From positions 1-64,000 of the forward strand of contig JADNRV010000254.1 in the NCBI GenBank assembly GCA_015499995.1: 64,000 nucleotides of DNA. The letters are read 5' to 3'. The position numbers and the translations under genes are program-made. Each line of letters begins with the position of its first letter. The stretch's first letter is position 1. The notes beneath the pieces were generated by a model, which was given only the letters and a program-made list of their open reading frames with translations, searched no databases and was not told where the DNA came from. The stretch comes from Flammula alnicola. Lineage: Eukaryota; Basidiomycota; Agaricomycetes; Agaricales; Strophariaceae. Positions 13,524 through 24,288 of the stretch are shown in pieces.

Positions 13524-15075
13524 ATGGACTTTGACTCCGCCTGGTGTCCCGCCTGCGATAGGCAGATTCAACCAAAGCGTTACACTATTCAAGTCCCCAC
13601 TACTACTTCTATCCCACATCCACCTCCCCCGCCGCCCTCCTCCCCCCGCAGGTCAAAGGGTACCATCAAGCAAAAGGCCGGTCTTGTCAACGGAACGGGC
13701 AGGATGAGACACAACGGTACCATCAAGACCCCGCCCCAGGTCGTCATGAAACAACGCACCGTCATCGACCAGGGCCCCACCCCTCTCTACTGCTCAGACG
13801 AGTGCCAGTTCGCTGACCTCAACTCCCGTCGTCGCGGCGCACCCATCGACCCCGCGAGCGAGGAGCCAAATTCAAAGTCTGCGCCCATAAAGCCCTCCAA
13901 TAAGAAGGCGTTCACCACCGCACCCAGCGAAACGGACAGCGACGCCTCCAGCTCAGATTCCTCCCCACCACCACCCATGACCTCCATGGAGAAATTCGCC
14001 GCCATGTACAATTTCCCCCCAATGCCCCCACCCCCTCCTCCGTTCGACGAGCCCATGTCCGAGCTCGACTACGCACCCCGCGAGTATAACAGCGGCATCA
14101 TGATGGCCGGCCGCCTCATCTCTTCCCTCTGCCCGCCCCCAGCCAAACCCCAGGTCGGCCCCTACCGCACCCCCCAAGAACCCCGCAAACCCATCCCAGG
14201 CTGGACAGACGGCAGCAATGCCTGGCGCTCAGCCGTCTACAGCTTCACCGCACCCAACACCGCCAACGACCCCTTCCACCGCGAGGCCGCCGCCAAGGCT
14301 TACGGCTCTTTCTCCGCCTCGTCCCACCGCTCCTCTCGCGGCGTCCACGTCTCCCGCGCCTCCTCTTCTTCCACTCTCCCTTCGCTACAGACTGCCAACG
14401 CTGCTGCTGCCTCTTTCCACTCGGCGTCGGACGATATGATCTCCAAGTTCGCCGCCAACTTTAGCAGGCGGTCCGAGTCGCGCGCGTCTCTGTACGCGGG
14501 AGGGGGTTCAGCCACGTCGCCGGTTCCCTCGTCCGCGGGCTCGACGCATTCCCTGCCCATTCCTTCTCCCAAGCGGGAAAGGTCGTTGCTGCAGCGCGGT
14601 GCGGAAGGCAAGCTGCTAGTCCCGGACGTCAAGATGAAGGTGCACAGCGGGAGCAGTGCATCGCTATCGAGCACTTGGAGTGGGCCTGGCTCGTCGTCTG
14701 CGGCGTCGAGACGGAGCACGAGTGTGCGCAGCCCGTTGAGTGTGACGAGTGACAGCGATGAGGACACGGAGAGATGTGACAGCAAGGCGTCGCTGAGGCG
14801 CGATGTCAAGCGGCCGACGGTCGAAAATAGTGCGTTTATCTTCCTTTCGCGCGCTCTCTGTCTGTGTGCTCATCGTTTTATTTGCTGCAGCCCGATCGTG
14901 GTCATACGATAATGTCCAGACATACGACATCATGCCCATCCCACCGAAAAAGGTGAAGAAGATGGAGAAGCGTATCGTCGACGGCGAGGAGCGCGAGGTC
15001 GAGGTCGAGGTCGAAGAGTATCCCGAGCGCAAAAGGCTCTTCCTCTTTGCGCCTACGCGGATATCAACGCCGTGA
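13524..15075 (+). CDS. Ecl1-family zinc-binding protein (lifespan/stress regulator type), about 496 aa
   Basis: Two exons, 13,524-14,829 and 14,891-15,075, joined over a 61-bp GT-AG intron (phase 1). The N-terminus has CPAC (C8, C11), and LYCSDEC (C90, C94) follows 80 residues later. This is the CxxC...CxxxC arrangement of the Ecl1/2/3 family, small zinc-binding proteins that in fission yeast extend chronological lifespan and act in nutrient-stress responses. The yeast proteins are about 80-200 residues. This one is extended by a proline/serine-rich, mostly disordered tail. The second exon encodes a conserved-looking end (W-S-Y-D-N-V-Q-T-Y-D-I-M) followed by an acidic/basic stretch. ATG was chosen because it directly precedes the first CxxC and follows a pyrimidine-rich leader. 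The family call rests on the cysteine motifs, and the cellular role here is inferred. Confidence 0.75.
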
Positions 15076-16432
15076 ATGTCCTTTCGTGGTTGAGGTTTTT
15101 TTATCCTTCTGGTTCTCTTTTCTTATTTTCTGGGCATTGCATTCATCATCCATCGACTCGGGCATTCAGGCATTTTTTTCGCATTGCATTGGCATTCTTC
15201 ATTGGGATCTCGTTCTTTCTCTTTTTCTGGACTGCGCAATTATCATCATCGACATCATCGGCATTGGCATCCTCTTCATAACCCACGCATCGACCCATTT
15301 ACCCATCCATCCATTCACGCACGCACGCACGCATCCATCCATCCATCACTTTCTTCGCTGTCCACCTCGCTTTCGGTTTTGCTTTTTCGCTTGTTTTGTT
15401 ATCGATTATTCTTTACCCTTTTACCCACCCTGCGACGACGACTCGCGAACTGGTACAGGCCAGATCCAGGCGGACGGGCGACGACGACGACGACGACTGC
15501 GATGTTTATTCACGACCATCACGATGACGAGACGACTATTCTATCCATTTGATGATCACCCATACCAATACCAAGATCAGAAAAACGATACCCCTCTCGA
15601 TACTTTTATGCTTATCGTTATCAATCTCCTCTTCTACGCAATGCACCCTTTGCCCCAAATACCAACAACGATAAATCCGGTTTATCATCGTATCGCCAAC
15701 CCACACACGCCACGCCATGAATATCACTCAGCAATTGCACCCGTCCTCCTATCCTATCCTATCCAGTCCTAAATACCCACCATCGATATCGCGCATACCC
15801 GGGTCGTCCCCCCCTCCCCCTAGTCGTCTTTCGTCGTTCTCATCGTCGGCCTCATCGGCCGCCGCGCATCGCGCCGTCCCCTTCCTATCTGCATTTTTGG
15901 GTTTTCATGTGTACAATCAATCAAACAATCTCTCGGTGTTTCTTTCCTCTCTTCTCTTCCTCTTCCTCTTCTCTTCTTGTACTTTTATTAGGTATTTTTG
16001 TCTATTCTCGCTGCTGCCTCCCTCGCATTTCGGGCCGCGCTTGTACATACATAACCATAACTATGACGAAAAATTATCGGCGGCCTGTTGTACTTAATCT
16101 TTTCTTTTCTTTTCTGGCTTCTCTCTGGATTGTGTTTCGTGTTTCGTGTTACCCTTTTACTCTTTTAGTTATTATCGTATAGTACATACTATTCTCGCCT
16201 GTTTCTTTGTGTGGGTTGAGATGTATATAAGTTCGGTGTTCCTTTGGAATACTCTGTAGGAGGCGTGGGTGGTGAAATCGAATGAATTGACATTGACATT
16301 GTAAACATTGAAACATTGAATGCCTTTGAGCTTGAGTGGAATTGACAGCGAATGACTTTTGATCATGAGTTTGGGCTTGAGTTTGAAAGGTGGCCTTGGG
16401 ATAGAGTTTAATTTTGCTCGAACGCATTGCAT
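15076..16432. other. 3' flank of the Ecl1-like gene; microsatellite-like sequence
   Basis: No coding exon supported. The open frames here (up to 241 codons) are pyrimidine-rich and low in complexity, with no domain. A short imperfect tetranucleotide array built from CATC and GCAC units lies at about 15,302-15,346. Part of this stretch is probably 3' untranslated sequence. Confidence 0.4.
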
Positions 16433-16556
16433 GCATGCGCGTTAACGTATACGTATAGTCACTTGACGTCGTGAATTTTGAAAGGCGTTGTTGGGCATGC
16501 GCAGCGTATACGTATAGTCACTTGACGGTTGTGAATTTTGAAAAAGGCGTTGTTGG
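16433..16556. repeat. Tandem duplication, 62-bp unit, two copies
   Basis: Copies at 16,433-16,494 and 16,495-16,556 are directly adjacent and nearly identical, differing by a few substitutions and small gaps. Each begins GCATGCGC, contains GTATACGTATAGTCACTTGACG and ends GGCGTTGTTGG. The strong similarity suggests a recent duplication. No coding capacity. Confidence 0.85.
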
Positions 16557-17030
16557 CTTTTTGCCTTGCTTCAATGCTTGCTCGTCGCTCAAAGAAACTT
16601 CGGCGTCCGTGTCAACTATAATGCGACGGCATCCCATGCGGTAACTCAGTGGTAAGTAGACCGGTTGCGCTATGTCGTACAGGTACGTACAGCTGTGTGT
16701 GAGTTGAGTACGTGCGATAGATATTACTTATCACCGATCAGAAGGTTTATGTTTTTTTTTTCGCCCGACGCTGTACGGGTACGGTAGGGTATAGGAGGTT
16801 ACCCTGGCCGGCGGTAAATAGCAGCATGGAGAAGAGGAATCATCATCAAATTTTTATTTTTTGGACGCTTGCGCTGCGGGCACGCTTTTCCCGGAACTCG
16901 AATCACAAGGTGCTGAGGTGAGTATGTAAGAAATTAGCCTTGGCTTCTGTGGGGGAAGTATACCCCAGAATATCAATATTGCAGTTAGTCGCAAGGTGAT
17001 TCGCGATTCGCGAATTATTGTTATTATCTG

Positions 17031-17253
17031 GCTAGGCAATCACGGAGAATTATTAATGCAGTTGGCCATTCGTGAATTCATGGATTGTTATGATCACTAT
17101 CCATTCTATAAGCGCTAGCTATATTATTATCTGTTCTATCATCTATGGCTCCAGGCTAGGCAATCACAATCACGGAGAATTATTAATGCAGTCGGCCATT
17201 CGTGAATTCATGGATTTATCATGATCACTATCCATTCTATAGCGCTAGCTATA
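17031..17253. repeat. Tandem duplication, about 95-bp unit, two copies with 31-bp spacer
   Basis: Copies at 17,031-17,123 and 17,155-17,253 share GCTAGGCAATCAC, then CGGAGAATTATTAATGCAG, then GGCCATTCGTGAATTCATGG, and both end near AGCGCTAGCTAT. Copy 2 has a 6-bp partial repeat (CACAAT) near its start and a few substitutions. The unit is AT-rich and noncoding. Confidence 0.85.
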
Positions 17254-19408
17254 CCTAGGCAACTTGAATCGCGATGATGATCCAGGAGAATGGCTATGTG
17301 ATAGATGTTTTTGTGCCCCACCCCAACATTCTTTCTGAACCTTCGATATGTTCTTTTGTTCCTTTTTTTGTTCGTATTCATTCTTTAAGCCGCGGGCCTA
17401 TGCATAATGAGCACAAATTGCACAGCACATGCACCATGCACATGCACATATGTGGCTGGAATGAGGGCACGGATAATGGACCCTCGTTAGGTTAATGTTT
17501 ACTTGACCTACGTATAATTAGTACAGATGGAACGAGTCGACAGACACTGGAATATGTCATGAATAGATTTTTGTGGGACTGGGGTACAGAATGGGTTACT
17601 TGCATAGAGGTCTGGTCTTGTGCCCTGAAATGCAAGAAGTGCACGAGACGAAAGGAGGGTATTCTGACTTCGGGTATTAGAATTCGAAGTCGCGGCCTGC
17701 CGTAGGTCAAGCAGGGTCAACCCTCCGCCCGCCCGCCCGCCCGCTCCATCCTTTTTGTCGTTTTTGTTGGAACGTGAAAATGGCGACGAGGACGACGTGC
17801 TTATTGCAATATTGATTATTGGTAATGGATCGATATTAATGGGGCGTCTTCCGCACGGTCTGCCATAGGCTATAGCGGCAATTGTGAGGCATATATTTAT
17901 TGTTGCGGCTTGGGCGCGCCGAGGGGCTCAAGTTGAGGCGCGTCGGCGTGTCTAGTCCTACTATTGGAAGGTTAATCCGCAGCTGGGCCCTGCATACAGC
18001 CACGCTTTGATCTGCTTCTGCTTCTTCTCGTTCTATGTCGTCGTGGCGCTACCTTCCAGATTCAGAGTCTTCTCAGCAGAGTCTTCTCAACAAGAGTGCA
18101 ATTTATGACGCCAAGTTGGCTTCACGATGTGTACACCGCGTTGCGCCCATTGGATGTTCTGAGACTGCAGTCTGCAGTGACGGGAATCCTTTGAGGTATT
18201 TCTTTGCGTCATGTTGATGGAAAGTTGCACGGATGAGTGGACCGAGAATAACTATCGGTACGCGCACTGACATCACTCACACCACTGAACGCATACCTGC
18301 CAAAGATCTGTGGAAACGACTGCACCGGCTTTCTCTGTGGCCTTGGCCATCTCGATTCTATTCTCGATTCCATCTTTCAACCTACCTTGCTCCACCGGGT
18401 CCAAGTTTCTATTCGAGGTACTGTACACAACGCACTGACGCCGTGCCCGGTGTATTAACCGTTTAACTGCCAATGTTTCGAAAACCCGGACTAACAACAT
18501 GGCAGCTCCAGACAGGCGGCTATTAAATTCAGACAAGGTGGCCATTCGATCTCGATGCTTACCCCACACCCCCACATTCCTGTGTATGCCTGGACAAGCG
18601 CCACCAACTCACGCAAGACGTCAATGGCGCCCGTATAACCCCAACTGGGGACCCGGACGGATGGTCGATGGACCGGGATGACGATAAGAAGGCGAATAAT
18701 AGACGTTTCAAATCCTTGGTGAGTGAATCGGATGACCCAATAATGAATGCTCTCCGGCCGCCCTTTGTTCTTTATCTTTTGTGTTCTACGCCTGGTTCAA
18801 TTAAGACTTTGTCCTGTCTCAGGAAACATGTTTGTTCTCGTGGTGACCACATACTTGGTCTGGCGATTTGCTCGGAAATGAAATCTTGACGTGCCCGGGG
18901 GGCAGATTTATTCAGAAACCTGTTTTGGGCATTATATTCAGTATTCTTTCAAGGAAGCACCTTTGTGCTCTCAAGTTCTAACAAGGTCCGGCGCCGATAA
19001 ACTGGCGCCCGACGGTATTGCTGACTGAATGAGTAACAGGTCCATTTGTCGTAATTGTTTCGCTGACATCTGAAGAATCGTGCATGAGGTTGAATAAAGC
19101 GGTGAAGATGAATGAACAACTTATTGGAGAGCGAATTTAGTTAGATATCGTCGTCATCGATATTTCGCCAATACCCCCAAGCGGTCAAGCCAATAGCTCA
19201 TCGGTCGTACGACCAGACAAAGGCGGCTATGTATTTGGGTAGGTCAATCAGTATGTATATTTCATGATCCACTTACTAGTCGCGATCCGTCTCGTACCCT
19301 GCGCAGTTGTCTGGTCACCTGCTTGATATGCAAGGCCGTACCTCACAAAGCCTAAAGCGTCTTGCTTAATTGCGAGCTTGGCAATAGATGCGACTAATTT
19401 TTGGGGTA
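17254..19408. other. Gene-poor region
   Basis: No exon chain or domain recognised on either strand. A short (CCCG)n-like run lies at about 17,728-17,742. Short frames around 18,035-18,670 overlap on opposite strands and look like chance. Confidence 0.4.
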
Positions 19409-19585
19409 CAGTCGAACCCCTCATAACCCATACCTCTGATAACCCATAACCCCTCATATCCCATAGGTTTTAGCGACTACCAAACCGAGATTTACACCAA
19501 AGTTGATCTCTCATAACCCATAACCCCCCATAACCCATAGCATGGGCCGTCCACCGAGGGGTATGGGTTAAGAGAGGTTCGACTG
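19409..19585. mobile_element. MITE with TA target duplication and tandem ATAACCCA words
   Basis: The ends form a terminal inverted repeat of about 27 bp: left CAGTCGAACCCCTCATAACC..., right ...GGTTAAGAGAGGTTCGACTG, differing at two positions. TA flanks both sides (19,407-19,408 and 19,586-19,587). The 177-bp interior has no coding frame and repeats CATAACCCA-type words at least five times. A short noncoding element with CAG...CTG ends and TA flanks fits a nonautonomous Tc1/mariner/pogo-type element, with the superfamily inferred from the ends alone. Confidence 0.8.
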
Positions 19586-19587
19586 TA

Positions 19588-22500
19588 CTGAAAGTCAGTG
19601 CGAGACTGCGCAATGTCATTGGAAGGCGTGGGCCAGCCAATTGCACGCGGGAATTTCTATTGGCCAGGTTCCCCGTGCTTGCATGGTGACCACGGTCCAG
19701 GCACACATCTAGCCACTACAGTCTGCCCCTTCAGATCCTGATTATTATCGTCCCATTCGCAACGATCAGCGGTTGGGGTTGGACAATATTATACTTTGCG
19801 CTTCTGCCTTTCATCCTTGTGTTTAATCCATCTGCGATTAATATTCTTGGGTCCCATTCCGCATGTTACACTTGCCCTTGCATTGCGCGGGGTTCCGTGG
19901 GGATGCGGGGAAATTGGTCTTCGGACAATATTACTCTTTCATTGCACGGTCGAGTTATAGTGGTCCTGGGACGCACAACCTGTGACCGGTTGGCCGCGGA
20001 TCGCAATTGATGTGTGGCACTGCGCGGGGGATGACGCTCACCGTGGTAGCATCGCATGCCCAATGCCGGTGTCAGTGTAGCGTTCGAAAGACTACTTAGT
20101 CGCGAGGATATGGGTATGGCCGGCGTTTGCGTCCGCGCTCAGTACGGATCCGATTTTAATAAGCGCGAGGATATAGAGACAGGAGCTCGTACATGCCACT
20201 CTGACTTCAAAATGAGCTGAAGGCTTTCCTTAACTCTACCCAGACGTTTCCATGCTCTAGAAATGGAGACCCGAGGGAATAGCAGATATCCTAGGCGTCC
20301 TATTGATGGAGTCCACCCCAGAGAATGAGGACATCCTTTCCGTCATCCGATAATGACGTTGGTGTCGATAAGACGAAACCCGGCGTATCTAACCCGAGTC
20401 GGGTGGGACGTGCGCTTGATATAGCCTTCTGTCTTTCGGCCCCCACTGTGCATTGGGACCATCAATGCATTGATGTGGCAAAGGCCCTCTAGAGGAAAAA
20501 TGTGAGCATCATTTGTTCCTATCATATGGGACGATCATGAACACACCTGAGTAGACCTGAGTACGTTGTACCTGAGTTAATTTTTTAGAAGTCATCGTCA
20601 AACAGTCTTCACCGCCTGGCTAATAGGCCTCATGCGACTTACTTGATTAACGATGGCTCTATGACGTTCGCAAGGATAGTGCTATGAAGATACCAGGAGC
20701 ACCGCTGAACTTGACCGACGGATACCACTGACCATGGCCGCCTCAAAAACCATATGGCGCGTGCTTTCTAAGTACATGAAAAACCATTTTTCCTGTCCAA
20801 TGTGGTAAGTAAGTACCAGCACGTACCAAATACGTACTATGAAAGGTGATCAACATCAATATTCAATATTCAATAGCTTAGATGCGAATGTATTGAAATC
20901 GGACAGCGGGGTATGCTAGGGCGGGCAGGATAAGGTACCACCGTTGGTGGGGAAACGTGATGTTCGCGTGGTACAATTTTTATTTATGTATGTATTTATA
21001 TTCCCGTTTTATCCGTGATAAAATTGATAGGGTCTCGACCAGCTTTGCGCCTGTCTCCATCAGTCTTCGTCACCATCCAAGCGGTTACAGCAAGGCTACA
21101 GGGACGATACACCGCTCAGGGCTGCTGCAAAGCATTTCAGGGAGAGTTTGATGCTGAATCTTCAAGCGTCGGGAATTTCGAAGCCAGCGAGCTCGCTACA
21201 GGACGCTGGACGCTACTGGACGTGGCGTGCTGTTCGAACTTCAGCGCCGAGTGAGCCAGGAGCTTTCCGCGATGACTTGCTGATTCGAAAAGCATTCTCG
21301 AAAAGACTGGGGAGCAGAAAACACTGTTTAAGGGTTCGTTATTGGGTGCCCACGCCGCAGGCCGGACCTCGCACTGTTTAATACGTTCTGGGCCTCATAT
21401 ACGAACATGACAGAGTCACCCGCCACCTGGGCATCCACATTGCGGAGCACTTCACGAGCAGAAGACTACGTACATAGTCCTCTTGTCCACGGCACATCCG
21501 GCCGAGTGCAGACACCGAATCCAACTAGAGCAGCATGCGGGTGTAGGTAAAAGAACAAGGGTCGTCATTTTCATCTACTTATTCATCCTCCAGAGTTCTG
21601 ATGCTTTATCTCGTCACGTTTAGGTGATTGTGTGGTTGTAACTTGTGAGGCGCCCCTCTCGCAGAATTTGCAACGGAGGAATGGTCCGATTTTCCGCGCA
21701 TTCGTGTTTCTTCATTTGTACACCCGAAGATACGAAGCCGCAGCTCGACGGCCGACCAGTGTGGCAAGAGTGCCATCCACATCTATGGAACTATATTTCT
21801 AAAGGGAGTACTGATTGCAGGTCATGTTCTTCTTTTCCGCCAACAGTCACTCAGCAAGGCGCTGCAAGGCGACAGAGGAATAACTGCCTGTTTTGAAGCT
21901 GTGGCGGGTCCTGGTGGCCACTGAGCGACATGGGATCCAGGTGCGCAAATTAAAGTTCCACGTATCGCAAATGAAAGTAAGTCTCATCGAGGATTCTTAG
22001 CGTGCTCTCGTTTCTTTCTCTTGATAGGAATTATACTCGACAGTGCCCTCTTAGGCCTCCTGGAATCATTTCCTCCTTGCGCTGTTGTCTCACGAAGAGG
22101 GGCATGGCTGAAAATGCTCAGCGTCCGACGGGATAGGACTGCATTTCACCTGCGGGCAAGAGAATTTCTGAACGAAATTTGATTCTGGAAGCCTAGCAAA
22201 TATTTCTTTCGCCCTTCTCTTCTTCATAAAGGTAAGATGGTCAAACTCCTTACATCTGGAGAAAAAGTCATGATGCAAGGAAGCAATATGGTTTTGTCCC
22301 TATTGATGTAAAATACATCCTCAAGGCCGGTGCAAAGTCAAAAGCGATGGCGGAAATAATGCGCTTGATTCTTGAAGCTCAGCAGCGAGACCTGGGGACA
22401 CTGTCCGAATCAGCCAATTATCTTGGTATTGCGCTAGGCTTCATTCTTATTTCTGGTGATTTCCAAATGTCTTGACTACTGGCAATATTCTGGAGATCGT

Positions 22501-23657
22501 CGCACCAGCTATCTAGGACTGCTGTTTTGTCTGAACCTTGCGGTCCTGTGTACTTAATTCTGATTTTCGGGGCTGAAGAATGCCGCATTGCGTGCTCCGA
22601 CTTCCTCTTCAACAAAGTAGCGGACTTCCGCCCTGTATTTGGCGCCCTTGTTATCTTGTCCTGTGATTTCACCAATTAACACCATGGGTATTCCTGGCCG
22701 CAGCTAAACAAGAAATTGAACTCGATAGGGGTAATCCGTCTACACACCATGCTTAGGCGACCCAAATCATGCGTCTTTCCGTGGATCAAGGCCTGTCGGA
22801 TAATTATCAGTGCTCACCACGCCGTTTCATTTCGAAGTCAATGATACTCATTCCAGCTCGAATGCAAACAAAACTCTGTGCTTAAGGGGTTATTTTGCTG
22901 GCCTATCAACTTCAATCTGGCAGGCCAAGGATCATGGCCGTAGGCCGGCATCTTACATTAAAGCTAAAGACACCACGCACAGATGCGGACTGTCTACTTT
23001 ATAATCATAGAAGATTCTGCATGCTCGACAGATGGACGTCGGAAATTTCATAACAATGATCACCGCTCTCGAGCGCGTAGCCGTTGTCTCTTTGACAGGT
23101 CGTCAAATCCTACGCTCTTAACGCGGTGCTAGCTATTCTGGGCTTGTCAAGCAAGTCTTTTACAAAGACTGAATTTACATTTGCTCAACCATTCTTAATG
23201 CCGAAGTCCATTTTCTGGTCATTTAACCTGTACGCCATAGAGGTCGATCAACTGGAAGGTTTAATATTTCGGACAGTGGAAATCTTCGACACGGCGTACT
23301 CTAACGCCGTCCATTGAATACTCGAGCAGTTAATTCTGGAACAGGAAATAGAAGCAAGGCTGGCGTTAGATGGGATGTTTGCATCTTCGTTATAATGCCG
23401 GCCACAGCCCGGTACATCTACCCATTTCTAAACTCTTATGTGCTGATTGCTCTCCAATTATAGGACAATTTCATTGTTGATGCCGCAGTGATTCGGCATG
23501 TTCAAATGAGTGGTGCCAACATACCAACATAAAATATTCCTAGAAATCTCGTCCTACATATTAATGCATGTCCGCAAATTCAAGAATGCGTCAAAGCGCC
23601 GATGCGATATTAACGGGGACCTTACTAAAATTAAGTTAGATCTTATACGTCTCCTCG
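19588..23657. other. Gene-poor region, possibly decayed coding remnants
   Basis: No complete gene is supported. Around 22,290-22,470 there is a roughly 60-codon open stretch without a start codon, and there are other stretches of similar length up to about 23,310. They lack a family match and cannot be linked by clear splice sites, so they are not called as genes. Confidence 0.35.
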
Positions 23658-24285
23658 CACGGCGGACATTCAACTGTCAAGTCGGCCGACCGGTTGTCCT
23701 GTTAAGTCATACAGAGGTTACCGGCAAGTCATAACCTGTCATGACACAGGTTGACTTGCCGGTCACAGTGGCCGATGTCACGCTCTTTCTTTTTTTAAAA
23801 TGTTCTCGCCTCATACTTATGTTTGTTAGTTGCTAACATTAGATTACAGCTGAAGGCAAAACGATAGGCCACCCCAGATCAAAAGTTGGGCACAGCTGAA
23901 GTGAAATTTCAACCTCCGAGCATGTGTCACATGACCTAAATGCTCGGCTAAAGCTCGGCTATCATAATTTGAAAGTCCGTGCAGGCTATGTTTTGATCTG
24001 AGGTGGCCTATCGTTTTGCCTTCAGCTGTAAAGCGAATTCAAATAGTGGCGAAGACAATACGTAGATTGATAGTGAGGGAATGAATTCGAATAAACACGA
24101 CACATGAGTACTATTAAATACGCAGAATATGAGGCGAGAACATTAAAAAAAAAAAAAGAGCGTGACATCGGCCACTGTGACCGGCAAGTCAACCTGTGTC
24201 ATGACAGGTTATGACTTGCCGGTAACCTCTGTATGACTTAACAGGACAACCGGTCGGCCGACTTGACAGTTGAATGTCCGCCGTG
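23658..24285. mobile_element. Foldback transposon, 158-bp inverted arms, TCG target duplication (CACTA-like ends)
   Basis: Left arm 23,658-23,815 and right arm 24,128-24,285 are near-perfect reverse complements over 158 bp, differing mainly in a T/A homopolymer run. The element starts CACGGCGG and ends CCGCCGTG, and TCG lies immediately outside both ends (23,655-23,657 and 24,286-24,288). CAC...GTG termini with a 3-bp duplication are characteristic of CMC/CACTA transposons. Each arm also holds its own hairpin in which ACCGGCAAGTCA pairs with TGACTTGCCGGT. The 312-bp centre carries no transposase and is itself interrupted by a second element (23,847-24,028). Nonautonomous; superfamily inferred. 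Confidence 0.85.
23847..24028. mobile_element. Nested MITE (TA-flanked) inside the foldback element
   Basis: A 182-bp element with terminal inverted repeats of about 40 bp: CAGCTGAAGGCAAAACGATA at the left end and its exact reverse complement at the right. Pairing continues through the GGCCACC and AGATCAAAA blocks with a single mismatch. TA flanks both ends (23,845-23,846 and 24,029-24,030). No coding capacity. The ends and TA target fit a Tc1/mariner-type nonautonomous element. Its position between the two 158-bp arms shows that it inserted after the outer element. Confidence 0.85.
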
Positions 24286-24288
24286 TCG

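Noticed and set aside
15047..15772. 241-codon plus-strand frame after the Ecl1-like gene
   Set aside because: Starts inside the last Ecl1 exon in another frame, is built from pyrimidine-rich and CATC/GCAC repeats, and has no domain.
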